Shown one piece after another: positions 16,869 to 25,735 of a stretch of 43,626 nt of DNA. This DNA is from Candidatus Binatia bacterium (GTDB taxonomy: Bacteria; Eisenbacteria; RBG-16-71-46; SZUA-252): assembly GCA_035631035.1 (NCBI GenBank), contig DASQJL010000080.1, positions 1-43,626 on the forward strand, read 5' to 3'. How positions within the stretch are numbered: the stretch's first letter is position 1; every line of letters begins with the position of its first letter. The notes under the pieces were generated by a model. It was given only the letters and a program-made list of their open reading frames with translations, was not told the DNA's origin and searched no databases. The position numbers and the translations under genes were made by a program.

Positions 16869-17432
16869 TCAGATCGAGGGTGGCTCGATCCCCATCAGGC
16901 GCAGGTACAGATTGAGCTGACCGCGGTGATGGATCTCGTGCTCGTGCACGCGATCCAGGATGCAATGCAGCGTGTAGGAGAATTCCCGCCCCGAGGGATC
17001 GCGCCAGGTGATCACCTTGGTAAGGTCCGACGCCGGGCGTTCGAGCTGCCGCTGCGTGTTCCGGTGCCATTTCTCGAGCGCCGCGAAGAGCGACGCATGG
17101 TCCGGCAGGTCGACCACGTTGGTCCACCCCTGCTCGGGCGGCTCGGCAGGCGCGACCCACTCCTCGTAGGCACCCCCCTCGATGACCACGTGGATCCAGT
17201 GCCGTTCGCATTCGGCGATGTGAACGATCATCTGGTGCGCGGTGAACATCTCCGGACGCGGCTTGAAGTCGAACTTCTCGCGAGGCAGCGCCGCGACCGC
17301 CGCGAGGAGAAACGGACGGTGCTGGGTGTCCCAGAAGGGGTAATACGCTCGGATCGTGCCCGCGTAATCGGCTGCCGAGACGTTCCGGCCCGCGTCGCGG
17401 AGCTGTTCCGGTTTGAGTGTCGTGCTGGGCAT
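16869..17432 (-). CDS. DinB-like / DfsB-type metal-binding four-helix protein
   Basis: 187 residues; the ATG at 17432 has GAGGGA 4 nt upstream. The length and four-helix pattern fit the DinB/YfiT superfamily, with the histidine sets AHQMIVHIAECERHW in the second helix and HEHEIHHRGQLNLYLRLMG in the last, which normally bind one divalent metal. Members act in bacillithiol or mycothiol-dependent thiol transfers, or are stress proteins of unknown activity; the substrate cannot be read here. It lies 26 bases after the TPR-type gene on the same strand and may be cotranscribed with it. It converges on the small membrane gene. Confidence 0.85.
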   Translation of the reverse strand: MPSTTLKPEQLRDAGRNVSAADYAGTIRAYYPFWDTQHRPFLLAAVAALPREKFDFKPRPEMFTAHQMIVHIAECERHWIHVVIEGGAYEEWVAPAEPPEQGWTNVVDLPDHASLFAALEKWHRNTQRQLERPASDLTKVITWRDPSGREFSYTLHCILDRVHEHEIHHRGQLNLYLRLMGIEPPSI

Positions 17433-17458
17433 GGGGTCCCTCGATGAGTTGGGGGTCT

Positions 17459-19582
17459 TCAGTGGCTGTATTGGGCCCGCATCTTCGCCATCATCTCACG
17501 CCACGCGGGCGACGTGCCCGCCTCAATGGCGAAGGCGGATGTCTTCTCCAGAGCCTTCAGGCACTCCCTCCGGCGTCCCGCTCGACCCAGCGCGTCGGCG
17601 TAGCGGAACCACATCTCCACGACGCCTTCTGCAGGGGATACGGCGGCTCTTCGCACGGGACTCCGATCCCGCTCCGAGAGATGCGGGCCGGCGAAATCAG
17701 ATGCTCGGGCGTGTCCGAGGCTGACTCGGATCGCGGTCGTGTCGACGGTGGAGGGCGCTGGCGTGGCCCGGCACAGATAGACCGGACCCGCCAGTGCCGA
17801 TCGCGCGGCGAAACCCGGAGGGAACCCGTCTTCGGATACCGTGATGGCAAAGGCGAGTGGTCTTCGAAAGGTCCCTGAGGCCTGCTGGTCCATCCATCCA
17901 CGGATGATCTGATCGGAGACGTACACGATGTTCGAGCCGGCTCTCTGCGGCGTGAGCGAATCCAACACACTGTCCGCAAAGGGAAGAGGAACGCGAAGCC
18001 GGTCCCGCACCATGCGCGCGTACCAGGGCGCCTGGAGAAGCGATCGGTTGACCACGGCCACGTCCGGGCGCAGGCGATCTCTCATCTGGAGCGCCCAGAG
18101 CGGATAGCTGTCCATGTCTCCGTTCGTCACGAGCACGGCGCTGTCCGGCAGATCCTGCAGCATCCACCGGGCGCGGGCCAGAACGGGAGGCATCAGAAAC
18201 CCCGTCTCGAGGAGTTTCGACAGCGAACGCTGCTCCAGGTCGGTGCGGCCTCGTCGACTGGATTCCAGGAACATGCCGAGCCACGCGTTGCCGTCGGTCG
18301 AGTCGCATTCGACCGCGAGCAGCAAGTGCGTCCACGTGGAGTCGGGGCTCGCGAGCGGCCACGGCCCATATTGGCTGTTGTAGCAGTCGCCGAGAACTTC
18401 GTGCGCGAAGGCATGGCGAGGATCCAGGGCGAGGGCCCTTCGAGCGAAGAGAACGCCTTCCCCGAGCTGGCCAAGCCTGCGGCAGGTCTCCGCCAGGTAG
18501 GCGTAGGTCTCGGGATTGCGCGTTCCATCTTCCACGTCCGTCCGCAGCTCGACATAGGCGTCCGGAAGGCGGTTCTCGAGGAACGCGGAGCGCCCCGCCG
18601 GCGAGACCGGATCCAGCGCGGCGGCTAGGGGCGGGTCCCACTCGAAGAAGTAGGATGTCGCTTCCTTCCGGCTGTGCACGCCCGCCGAGTCCTGCAGATC
18701 GAGCTGCGTCTGCTCGTACACGTAGTTCGGCTGCATCGACACGCGGTCGAGGACGATTTCGAGGGTGGTCGTTCGGGTCACGCTGAGCAGGGCCGGCCCG
18801 GACGGAGCGCCGAGTGCCGGCATCTTCGATAATGTCTCCCGCAGGGCGCGCTCGAAGGTTCGACGCGCCTCTTCACCCGTGGTGCGGGCCTCCCAGTAGA
18901 GGCGGTCCAGCCTCCCGCCGGTCCGGGTGGGACCGTGATTCTGGAATCGGACGTCGCTCTCGATCGTGCCCGAAACCCAGGGCAGCGGGATTCGGGCGTC
19001 GACTTGCATGCCCGGGTCGAGGGTGGATTCGATCCACTGTCCAACCCAGGTATTCCAGACCTCACCGCTCTTCGCCTCGAGCTTGGCGCGCATCTCCGGA
19101 CTTCGGTAGAGCTCGAGGAACTGCTTCAGGAGGGTCGTGTCCGGAACGGCCCCGATCTTCTTGCGGATCCAGGATTCGACCTGGGCGAGGTATTCGTCGC
19201 TGATATGGCATCCCAGGAACGCGCCGTCCCGGCTGATCGTCATGGGAGGCTCGTTGCTCGCCATCTCCATGATGTCGTCGATCATCGAACGTGGAGTCCG
19301 CGAGGACCCCATCACGAAATCCACGACGTGGGGTTCCTCACTCTGCAGCTTGAGCTCTCCCGGATGGGGTGTCGCGTACAGGTGCGCCACCTCGTGGGTC
19401 ACCATGGTCGTGGTGTCGGTCTCGGTGATCGTGGTCACTCCCACCCGGGAAGGGACGGGCCAACGGAAGGTGAGGGGCGGTGCGGCCCGGGAGGAGACGG
19501 GATGCAGCAGCACCCCGGCGATGCAGGTGACAGCCAGGCCGCATCGCTTCCATGGCCACGCGCTTCGGACGGATTCGGTCAC
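17459..19582 (-). CDS. Exported TPR-type protein with a DUF2723-like C-terminal motif
   Basis: 707 residues from GTG 19582, which has GAGG 5 nt upstream and starts a clean signal peptide (KRCGLAVTCIAGVLLHPVSSRAAPP region, run split here); the frame remains open 60 nt further. Residues about 60-340 are unassigned and contain a long helical stretch. Residues about 370-470 look like TPR repeats (ETYAYLAETCRRLGQLGEG, HAFAHEVLGDCY). Near residue 487 it has TNGDMDSYPLWALQMRD followed by DVAVVNRSLL and PWYARMV, closely resembling the soluble segment found after the membrane part of DUF2723 proteins, where it reads NGDNDTFPLWY. No transmembrane helices follow. Function unknown. Confidence 0.75.
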   Translation of the reverse strand: MTESVRSAWPWKRCGLAVTCIAGVLLHPVSSRAAPPLTFRWPVPSRVGVTTITETDTTTMVTHEVAHLYATPHPGELKLQSEEPHVVDFVMGSSRTPRSMIDDIMEMASNEPPMTISRDGAFLGCHISDEYLAQVESWIRKKIGAVPDTTLLKQFLELYRSPEMRAKLEAKSGEVWNTWVGQWIESTLDPGMQVDARIPLPWVSGTIESDVRFQNHGPTRTGGRLDRLYWEARTTGEEARRTFERALRETLSKMPALGAPSGPALLSVTRTTTLEIVLDRVSMQPNYVYEQTQLDLQDSAGVHSRKEATSYFFEWDPPLAAALDPVSPAGRSAFLENRLPDAYVELRTDVEDGTRNPETYAYLAETCRRLGQLGEGVLFARRALALDPRHAFAHEVLGDCYNSQYGPWPLASPDSTWTHLLLAVECDSTDGNAWLGMFLESSRRGRTDLEQRSLSKLLETGFLMPPVLARARWMLQDLPDSAVLVTNGDMDSYPLWALQMRDRLRPDVAVVNRSLLQAPWYARMVRDRLRVPLPFADSVLDSLTPQRAGSNIVYVSDQIIRGWMDQQASGTFRRPLAFAITVSEDGFPPGFAARSALAGPVYLCRATPAPSTVDTTAIRVSLGHARASDFAGPHLSERDRSPVRRAAVSPAEGVVEMWFRYADALGRAGRRRECLKALEKTSAFAIEAGTSPAWREMMAKMRAQYSH

Positions 19583-19692
19583 GGAAGCCTCGATGGTTGC
19601 GGGGAGCAACCCGACACTAGCGCAAGCGAGAGGGGGGCACAATCACGGGAGCATCGAACCGAGGCCGAAGGGAGCGGCCTGATCGAAAAACA

Positions 19693-19779
19693 TGGTGCGG
19701 AAGGGGGGATTTGAACCCCCACGCCCGTGAAGGCACTGGACCCTGAACCCAGCGCGTCTGCCAGTTCCGCCACTTCCGC
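19693..19779 (-). tRNA. tRNA-Leu (CAG)
   Basis: 87 nt including encoded CCA. Acceptor GCGGAAG pairs with CTTCCGC; the D-arm GGCGGAACTGGCAGAC, the anticodon loop TTCAGGG (CAG) and a long variable arm are typical of leucine tRNA; T-arm GGGGGTTCAAATCCCCC. A T-run on the minus strand (19686-19690) lies just after the 3' end and would terminate it. Confidence 0.96.
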
Positions 19780-19809
19780 ACCGAAGATGCGGGCGTTGTA
19801 GAGCGGGCC

Positions 19810-19839
19810 AGTATAACGAGCTACGCTCCGGCCCGTCAA
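19810..19839 (-). promoter_or_regulatory. Predicted promoter of tRNA-Leu
   Basis: On the minus strand TTGACG (19839-19834) and TATACT (19815-19810) are 18 nt apart. The start would be near 19803, leaving a 24-nt leader before the tRNA. Both boxes are close to sigma-70 consensus. Confidence 0.6.
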
Positions 19840-19916
19840 TCGAGGCTTCCCCGCCCTCATTGCGCCACCGACCCCCGCATGGTACAAGCAACAGACCGAG
19901 GGGGAGAGACGACGGG

Positions 19917-20426
19917 ATGGCGCGCGACCAGGATTCCAAGCCCAAACAGGACAAGACCAAGCGCGAAGACGAGCGCCGCGTGATCGCGACGAACCGGAAG
20001 GCTCGTCACGACTACTGGGTCATCGAGACCTACGAGACCGGCATCGAGCTTCGGGGGAGCGAGGTCAAGTCGCTGCGCGACGCCAAGGCGCAGCTTCAGG
20101 ACGCTTACGCCTCCATCGAAGGCGGGCAGCTGTTCCTGCGCAGCGCCCACATCAATCCGTACGATCCCGCGGCGCACGAGAACCACGACCCCACGCGCGC
20201 GCGGCGGCTTCTCATGCATCGCGCGGAGATCCGCCGCCTGGCCACCAAGCTCGAGGAGTCGGGGCTGACGCTGGTGCCGCTCTCGCTCTACTTCAAGAAC
20301 GGGAAGGTGAAGGTGGAGCTGGCCCTGGTGCGCGGACGGCGCGAATTCGACAAGCGCGCGAAGCTGGACGAGCGTCGCTCCCGCCGGGAGCTGCGCGGGG
20401 TCATGCGCGGGGAGCGCCCGGACTGA
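19917..20426 (+). CDS. smpB: SsrA-binding protein SmpB
   Basis: 169 residues from the ATG at 19917; GGGGGAG lies upstream. It binds tmRNA and brings it to stalled ribosomes for trans-translation. Signatures: VIATNRKARHDYWVIETYETGIELRGSEVKS split as NRKARHDYW, ETGIELRGSEVKSLR, HINPYDPA, RRLLMHRAEIRRL, LVPLSLYFKNGKVKVEL, ALVRGRREFDKR and a basic C-terminal tail that inserts into the ribosome. Length matches the family. The extended N-terminus (ARDQDSKPKQDKTKRED) is charged and variable. It is the first gene of a tight operon: its TGA shares a base with the next ATG. No tmRNA gene was found in the window. Confidence 0.97.
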   Translation: MARDQDSKPKQDKTKREDERRVIATNRKARHDYWVIETYETGIELRGSEVKSLRDAKAQLQDAYASIEGGQLFLRSAHINPYDPAAHENHDPTRARRLLMHRAEIRRLATKLEESGLTLVPLSLYFKNGKVKVELALVRGRREFDKRAKLDERRSRRELRGVMRGERPD

Positions 20427-21895
20427 TGCGCGACGTTCCGACCCGCGTCTCTCTCCTGCTGTTCCTTCTATTCCTGCTCGCCGCGCTCGTTCCCGCGCTG
20501 ACGCGCGCCGAGCGCTCGGCCGCGCCGATCACGGTCATCTATCCCGAGCCGCGCAATCCGGAGCGCTTCGTCCCGATCGTTCTGGACGGCGTCCGCTACG
20601 TCTCGACGAACGACCTGGCGCGCGTCTTCGGCGCCACCAAGTACTGGCGGCCGGAGATCCAGAAGCTCTCGCTCCGGATCGGCGAGCACACGCTGCGCTT
20701 TTCGATCGGGGCGCCGGTGGTGCTCGTCGACGAGGCGGCGAAGAACCTGATCCGGCCCGCGACTCTCGTGCGCGGGGTGGTCTACGCGCCCGAGGAGATC
20801 GTCGAGCGCATCTTCGATTGGGGACTGGCGAGCGACGCGGCGTGGGACGAGACGGGGCGCACGATCCGCTTCCGCGGCGTCGTGCACTCCGTGCGTCAGG
20901 CGCAGCTCTTCGTGCGCGGCCGGGTGACCGAGGTCTCCGCGACGCTGGGCAGGAGCCTTCCCGCGCGCCTCCTCTACGCAATGCCGGGCGAGGTGCGGGT
21001 GCTCTTCGAGGGGGGAACCCTCGACACGGCCCACGTCTTCACCGGGGGCGCGGTCGCGCGCGGCGAGATCCGCGAGATCCCGGGCGGCGTGGACCTGCGC
21101 CTGGTTCTCGGCGACAGCGCGGTCGGCTATCAGGTCTCGAGCGCGCCGAACCGCATGAAGGTGGCGGTGACCGACGACCCGGGGCTGGTCGAGGCCGGGC
21201 TCTTCACGCCGCTCGAGCCGCTGCGGGTCGGCGGCAAGCCGAACGCCGTGCGCACGATCGTGATCGATCCCGGACATGGCGGCACCGACCTCGGCGCCCA
21301 GCTCCCGGGCGGGATGGCCGAGAAGGACGCCACGCTCGAGATCGCCCGCTCGCTGCGCACCGCGCTCGCGTCGCGCCTGAACGCGAAGATCGTGCTCACG
21401 CGCGAGAGCGACGTCCTCCTCTCGCCGGCGCGGCGCGCCGAGCTCGCGAACGAGGCGGGGGCGGACCTTTTCATCAGCATCCACCTGGAGGGTGATGGAA
21501 CCATCAAGGGGGGCGGCTTCCGGCTCCTCGCCGAGTCTCCGGTCGCGTCGCCGAACGAAGGAGGCGGCGTCCCGGTCGTGCTGCCGGGGGATGGAGACGG
21601 GATCGAGCTCAAGCCGTGGCGCTCGGCGCAGTCGGCGGTGGTGGGGGCGAGCATCGCGTTCGCCCAGACCGTGGCCGACGCGCTCGCGCGCTCCTTCCCG
21701 CAGGCTCCGGTGCTGGTGCGGACCGGTGGCATGAGCGTCCTGGAGCCGGTCCTCTGCCCGGCGATCGTCGTGGAGTCGGCCCCCGCGGCCCGATCCGGCC
21801 CCGAATCGATGAGCATGCGGGGCTACACCACCTACGACTACACCCAGACCGTGGCGCGCGCGATCGAGGACTTCGTGCGAAAATCGAGAGCATGA
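20426..21895 (+). CDS. N-acetylmuramoyl-L-alanine amidase (Amidase_3) with N-terminal stalk-like domain
   Basis: 489 residues; ATG overlaps the smpB stop by one base. Signal peptide (LLLFLLFLLAALVPALTRA). Residues about 33-110 resemble a copper-amine-oxidase-N/AMIN-like fold (VRYVSTNDLARVFGATKYWR) and 130-270 are beta-rich. The catalytic domain runs from about 276: IDPGHGG with His284, MAEKDATLEIA giving the zinc-ligand Glu, FISIH giving the second His, and VVESA for the catalytic Glu near the end. It cleaves the amide between MurNAc and the stem peptide in the cell wall, probably at cell separation or remodelling. In many homologues SIH is followed by Asn/Ala; here it is LEG. Confidence 0.9.
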   Translation: MRDVPTRVSLLLFLLFLLAALVPALTRAERSAAPITVIYPEPRNPERFVPIVLDGVRYVSTNDLARVFGATKYWRPEIQKLSLRIGEHTLRFSIGAPVVLVDEAAKNLIRPATLVRGVVYAPEEIVERIFDWGLASDAAWDETGRTIRFRGVVHSVRQAQLFVRGRVTEVSATLGRSLPARLLYAMPGEVRVLFEGGTLDTAHVFTGGAVARGEIREIPGGVDLRLVLGDSAVGYQVSSAPNRMKVAVTDDPGLVEAGLFTPLEPLRVGGKPNAVRTIVIDPGHGGTDLGAQLPGGMAEKDATLEIARSLRTALASRLNAKIVLTRESDVLLSPARRAELANEAGADLFISIHLEGDGTIKGGGFRLLAESPVASPNEGGGVPVVLPGDGDGIELKPWRSAQSAVVGASIAFAQTVADALARSFPQAPVLVRTGGMSVLEPVLCPAIVVESAPAARSGPESMSMRGYTTYDYTQTVARAIEDFVRKSRA

Positions 21896-22482
21896 GCCAG
21901 ACCTTCGGCAGCCCCGGACCGGCTGGCGTCGCGCGCCGCCGATGGATCGTGGGCGGCATCGCCGCGGCGCTGGGGATCGCCATCGCCCTTCTGATCTGGA
22001 AGGCGCCCTGGCGGCGGAACGAGCTGGGCCTCTCGCGCTATTCGCCCGTCGCCGCGGAGCTGGAGGGCGTGCGCGGCGTCTACCTCTACTACGCGCTTCC
22101 CAATTCCGACAGTCTCGTCGCCGAATACCGCGACGTCGTCGTGAAGGACCATCCGGTGGACCAGGTGCGCGCGATCTTCCGCGAGCTGATCGCCGGTCCC
22201 TCGGGGAACCGCATCTCGCCCTTTCCCGATGGCACCGAGCTGCTCAACACCTACTGGACGCAGCGGGGGACGCTCTACCTCGACTGGAACCGGGCGCTGG
22301 TCGCGGGATTCCGCGGCGGCACTGGGCGCGAGCGGCAGCTGCTCGGCTCGATCGTGAAGAGCGCGGTCGAGAACCTGCCCGAAGTGCAGCGCGTCACGAT
22401 TCTCGTCGAGGGAAGCCCGATCGAGACGATCGGGGGCCACTTCGACACCCTGCAGCCGCTCGAAGCCGAGGACTGGCGCTAG
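21892..22482 (+). CDS. GerM-domain protein
   Basis: 196 residues; ATG 21892 overlaps the amidase stop (ATGA). Residues about 17-37 (WIVGGIAAALGIAIALLIW) form an N-terminal anchor, so the GerM domain faces the periplasm. The domain is seen in VYLYYALPNSDSLV, then AIFRELIAGPSG, LNTYWTQRGTLYLDWN, ERQLLGSIVKSAVENLP, RVTILVEGSPIETIGG. GerM is known from spore germination and assembly in Bacillus, but the domain is widespread in non-sporulators and usually sits next to an amidase or murI, as here. Role in envelope assembly inferred. Confidence 0.85.
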   Translation: MSQTFGSPGPAGVARRRWIVGGIAAALGIAIALLIWKAPWRRNELGLSRYSPVAAELEGVRGVYLYYALPNSDSLVAEYRDVVVKDHPVDQVRAIFRELIAGPSGNRISPFPDGTELLNTYWTQRGTLYLDWNRALVAGFRGGTGRERQLLGSIVKSAVENLPEVQRVTILVEGSPIETIGGHFDTLQPLEAEDWR

Positions 22483-22483
22483 C

Positions 22484-23380
22484 GTGCGGCTCGGCGTCTT
22501 CGATTCCGGCATCGGCGGTCTCACCGTCGTGCGCCATCTGCGGCGGCTCCTTCCCTCGTGGGAGATCGTCTACTTCGGCGATACGGCGCGCGTTCCCTAC
22601 GGCGCCAAGTCGGACGCGACCGTACGGCGCTTCGCCTCCGAGGCGGTGCGCTTCCTCTCCCAGTTCCACGTGAGCCGGATCGTCGTCGCGTGCAACACCG
22701 TCTCGGCCGTCGCGCTGCGGCACCTGGAGCGCGAATTCCAGGGATTGCCCGTGACCGGCGTCATCGTGCCCGGGGCCGATGCCGCCGTGCGCGCCACGAA
22801 GAACGGACGGATCGGCGTGATCGGGACGCGCGCCACGGTGGCGAGCGCGGCCTATCAACACGCGATCGCCGCGGCTTCCCGCCGCGCCGGCGTGCGCACG
22901 CGCGTCTGGGCCGAGCCCTGCCCGATGCTCGTGCCGTTCGCGGAGGAGGGGCTGCAGAACTCGAAAGCGGCGCGCGAAGTGCTGCGCGAATACCTGGCGC
23001 CCCTCGCGCGCCGCCGCATCGACACCTTGATCCTCGGGTGCACGCACTACCCCGTGTTCAAGCGCGCGATCCGCGCGGTGCTGGGGCGGCGCGTCCAGCT
23101 CATCGACTCGGGAGAAGCGACGGCGCGTCGCCTGGCCGCGGCGGTGCGTGCCGAATCGCGCGCGTCCGCGCGGTCCGCTCGGCGGGTTCCGGCGGCGCGG
23201 GGTCCCGCGCGAGCCGCGCGAGCGGATGGGCGCGGCTCGCTCGAGTGCTTCGTCTCTGACATTCCGCAGCAGTTCGAGCTCGTGGGCCGGCGGTTTCTCG
23301 GCAAGGCGATGGGACGCGTGCGCAACGTGCCTCAGGACGACCTGCCGTGGTTCGAGCGCCCGGCGAGCTGGGCGCGATGA
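22484..23380 (+). CDS. murI: Glutamate racemase MurI
   Basis: 298 residues; GTG start at 22484, one base after the gerM stop. Makes D-glutamate for peptidoglycan. [11 protein letters not shown] at the N-terminus, [10 protein letters not shown], Cys70 in the ACNT motif and Cys186 in GCTH are the two catalytic cysteines, and HYP follows the second. Between about 208 and 245 there is an insertion rich in Ala, Arg and Ser ([14 protein letters not shown]), absent from compact family members and probably a surface loop. It overlaps rph at ATGA. Adjacent amidase and GerM-type genes also deal with cell wall. Confidence 0.95.
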   Translation: MRLGVFDSGIGGLTVVRHLRRLLPSWEIVYFGDTARVPYGAKSDATVRRFASEAVRFLSQFHVSRIVVACNTVSAVALRHLEREFQGLPVTGVIVPGADAAVRATKNGRIGVIGTRATVASAAYQHAIAAASRRAGVRTRVWAEPCPMLVPFAEEGLQNSKAAREVLREYLAPLARRRIDTLILGCTHYPVFKRAIRAVLGRRVQLIDSGEATARRLAAAVRAESRASARSARRVPAARGPARAARADGRGSLECFVSDIPQQFELVGRRFLGKAMGRVRNVPQDDLPWFERPASWAR

Positions 23381-24210
23381 GCCCCGCACGCCCGAAATCC
23401 CGTTCGGTGGCGCGGTCGGCCTCGCGTTCGGTGGCGCGGCCGGTGGTCGGTCCGGCGGCTCGTCCTGGCCGCCGCGTTGACGGACGCCGCGCCGCGGAGC
23501 TCCGTCCCCTCTCGATCCGGCGCGGCTACCTGAAGAACGCCGAGGGTTCGGCGCTGATCCAGATGGGCGGCACGATCGTCCTGTGCGCGGCGACCGTCGA
23601 GGAGCGCGTGCCCCCCTGGCTGCGCGGCGGAGGCCGGGGGTGGATCACCGCCGAGTACAGCATGCTGCCGCGCTCCTCCCACGAGCGGATCCAGCGGGAA
23701 GTGAACCGGGGGCACGTGGGCGGCCGCACGCAGGAGATCCAGAGGCTCATTGGACGGTCGCTCCGCGCCGTCGCGAATCTCGAGGCGCTCGGCGAGCGGC
23801 AGATCCTGATCGACTGCGACGTCATCGAGGCGGACGGCGGAACCCGGACCGCCTCCATCACGGGGGCGTTCATCGCGCTCGCCGACGCGATTCGATGGCT
23901 CTCGGCGCGGGTGAAGCTGCCGGGACCGCCGCTGCGCGATTTCGTGGCCGCCGTCTCGGTCGGGCTCGTGAACGGCGCGCCCGCGCTCGACCTCTGCTAC
24001 GCGGAAGACTCCAAGGCGCAGGTCGACATGAACCTGGTCATGACCGGCGCCGGTCGTCTCGTGGAGATCCAGGGGACCGCCGAGGGGGAAGCCTTCAGCG
24101 AGCGCGAGCTGGCGCAGCTGATCGATCTGGGCAAGGGCGGCATCCGCCGGCTCATCGCCGAGCAGCGGAGCGTGCTCGGCATCCGGACCCTCCCGAAGAT
24201 CTGGGCGTGA
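23377..24210 (+). CDS. rph: RNase PH
   Basis: 277 residues; ATG 23377 overlaps the murI stop by 4 bases. Phosphorolytic 3'-5' exoribonuclease that trims tRNA 3' ends. The core begins at [17 protein letters not shown]; it has [67 protein letters not shown] and a [11 protein letters not shown] segment, all RNase PH signatures. About 40 residues before the core are a low-complexity extension from an internal 24-bp tandem duplication ([13 protein letters not shown]). Confidence 0.97.
   Translation: MSPARPKSRSVARSASRSVARPVVGPAARPGRRVDGRRAAELRPLSIRRGYLKNAEGSALIQMGGTIVLCAATVEERVPPWLRGGGRGWITAEYSMLPRSSHERIQREVNRGHVGGRTQEIQRLIGRSLRAVANLEALGERQILIDCDVIEADGGTRTASITGAFIALADAIRWLSARVKLPGPPLRDFVAAVSVGLVNGAPALDLCYAEDSKAQVDMNLVMTGAGRLVEIQGTAEGEAFSERELAQLIDLGKGGIRRLIAEQRSVLGIRTLPKIWA
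23401..23448 (+). repeat. 24-bp tandem duplication in the rph N-terminal extension
   Basis: CGTTCGGTGGCGCGG starts at 23401 and again at 23425, giving two 8-residue units ([16 protein letters not shown]). A slippage-type duplication encoding part of an Ala/Arg/Ser extension. Confidence 0.7.
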
Positions 24211-24803
24211 TCGAGCGGGTCGTTCTCGCGACCCGTAACGCCGGCAAGGCGCGCGAGCTCGAGGAACTCCTGAGCGGGATCGCCGGCCGCCTGGAGTCGC
24301 TGGATGCCTACCCCGGCGTGATCCTTCCCCCCGAAGGGCACCAGTCGTTTGCCGAGAACGCGCGCGCCAAGGCGCTGGCCGTGAGCGCCGCGCTGGGCGC
24401 GGCCGCCATCGGCGACGACTCGGGGCTCGAGGTCGACGCCCTGGGCGGGGAGCCCGGGATCCGGTCGGCGCGCTACGCCGGCGGGGGCGCCGGCGACGAG
24501 GCGAACAACGCGCTCCTGCTCGAGCGGTTGGCCGGCATCCCGCCGGAGCGGCGGACGGCCCGGTTTCGCTGCGTCCTGGCGCTCGAGGTTCCCGGCGCGC
24601 CGGGCGCGCTGGTCGAAGGAGTGTGCGAGGGGGCGATCGCGGAAGCGCCGCGGGGGTCCCGTGGGTTCGGGTACGACCCGCTGTTCGTGCCGAGCGGGGA
24701 GACGCGAACGTTCGCCGAGCTGTCGAGCAAGGCCAAGGACGCGATCAGCCACCGGGCGCGCGCGGCGGCGGCCCTGCGCCAGGCGCTGGCGGGGCCGCGA
24801 TAA
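24207..24803 (+). CDS. rdgB: XTP/dITP (Ham1-type) pyrophosphatase
   Basis: 198 residues; GTG 24207 overlaps the rph stop by 4 bases. It hydrolyses non-canonical purine triphosphates (ITP, XTP, dITP) to monophosphates and so keeps damaged bases out of DNA and RNA. Family motifs: [17 protein letters not shown] near the N-terminus, [43 protein letters not shown] and [18 protein letters not shown] with the metal and base-recognition residues. Length is normal. It ends the smpB operon; gerM-rph-rdgB linked to murI is also the order in Bacillus (racE, gerM, rph, ysnA), with one gene's difference. Confidence 0.95.
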   Translation: MIERVVLATRNAGKARELEELLSGIAGRLESLDAYPGVILPPEGHQSFAENARAKALAVSAALGAAAIGDDSGLEVDALGGEPGIRSARYAGGGAGDEANNALLLERLAGIPPERRTARFRCVLALEVPGAPGALVEGVCEGAIAEAPRGSRGFGYDPLFVPSGETRTFAELSSKAKDAISHRARAAAALRQALAGPR

Positions 24804-24836
24804 ACCCGATCCTTTTCGGCTGCCGCGTCGTACACT

Positions 24837-24852
24837 GGTCCGGTTCCGGACC
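24837..24852. promoter_or_regulatory. Inverted repeat upstream of the amidotransferase-like gene
   Basis: GGTCCGG-TT-CCGGACC, a 7-2-7 inverted repeat 70 nt before the GTG at 24923. TACACT (24831-24836) directly before it could be a -10 box, but I see no good -35. Possible operator; weak case. Confidence 0.25.
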
Positions 24853-24922
24853 CGAGGTCGTCGCCTCGGCCGCATCGCGACCCCGACACCGTCTACGTGT
24901 CTCGTCATAGAGGAGGAACGCC

Positions 24923-25690
24923 GTGGCTGCTCCGATTCGAATCGCCATCGTCGGGGACAAGAACCCCGACTTCGTGTCGCACCAGACCACCGGGCCGGCC
25001 CTCGAGCACGCGGCCGCGAAGCTCGGCGTGCCGGTCGAGGTCGAGTGGATCGGCACGGCGTCGATCGATCCCGCCCATCCCGAATCGGTTTTGGCTGACT
25101 GGGATGGATTGTGGATCAACGCCGGCAGCCCCTACGCCAGCCGACCCGGCGCCCTGGCCGCCATCCGCTACGGCCGCGAGGGGAAGCGCCCGATGCTCGC
25201 CACCTGCGCCGGCTTCCAGTACGGCCTGCTCGAGTTCGCGCACAACGTCCTCGGCCGGACCGATCTGGAACACGAGGAGGATGCTCCAAACGCCGAGAAC
25301 CTCCTGATCCATCAGGTGTCCTGTCCCGTTCCCGGCCGCGAGGACGACGCGCCCAAGCTCTCCGGGCCGCCGCAGCGCGTGCACATCCGGGAAGAATCCC
25401 GTGCCCGCGAGATCCTCGGCACCGACCGCATCGAGGAAGAGTATTTCTGCAACTTCGAGCTGAACCCCGATTACGACGAGCTCTTCGAGGAGCACGGCCT
25501 GGAGTTCACGGGCTTCGGCGACCGCGGCGATTCGCGTATCTTCGAGGTGCCGGAGCATCCCTTCTACATCGCGACCCTTTTCCAGCCTCAGCGGAAGTCG
25601 CGCCCCAACGCGCCCCATCCGATGGTCGTGGCCTTCGTGCGCGCCGCGGCGAGGGAGCTGGCCGGGAGCGAAGAACCCGCCGTTCGCTAG
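24923..25690 (+). CDS. CTP-synthase-C-terminal-region-like protein with lost glutaminase His/Glu
   Basis: 255 residues; GTG 24923 follows GAGGAGGA. It resembles the class I glutaminase domain at the end of CTP synthase: IAIVGDKNPDF, DGLWINAGSPYAS, ATCAGFQYGLLEF (Cys where the nucleophile sits), and EHPFYIATLFQPQRKSRP near the end. In active enzymes the last motif reads FHPE; here it is FQPQ, so the catalytic His and Glu are both Gln. The family is known as a CTP synthase C-terminal region-related (seleno)protein; here the candidate Sec positions are Cys. Glutaminase activity is unlikely; true role unknown. Confidence 0.75.
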   Translation: MAAPIRIAIVGDKNPDFVSHQTTGPALEHAAAKLGVPVEVEWIGTASIDPAHPESVLADWDGLWINAGSPYASRPGALAAIRYGREGKRPMLATCAGFQYGLLEFAHNVLGRTDLEHEEDAPNAENLLIHQVSCPVPGREDDAPKLSGPPQRVHIREESRAREILGTDRIEEEYFCNFELNPDYDELFEEHGLEFTGFGDRGDSRIFEVPEHPFYIATLFQPQRKSRPNAPHPMVVAFVRAAARELAGSEEPAVR

Positions 25691-25735
25691 TCGAGGACCC
25701 GAAGCGGGCTGGGGGAACGTCTCAACAAAGGCATC

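Noticed and set aside
20468-21484. 338-residue minus-strand frame opposite the amidase
   Set aside because: Shadow of the amidase with extreme Arg/Ala content; no start signal or domain.
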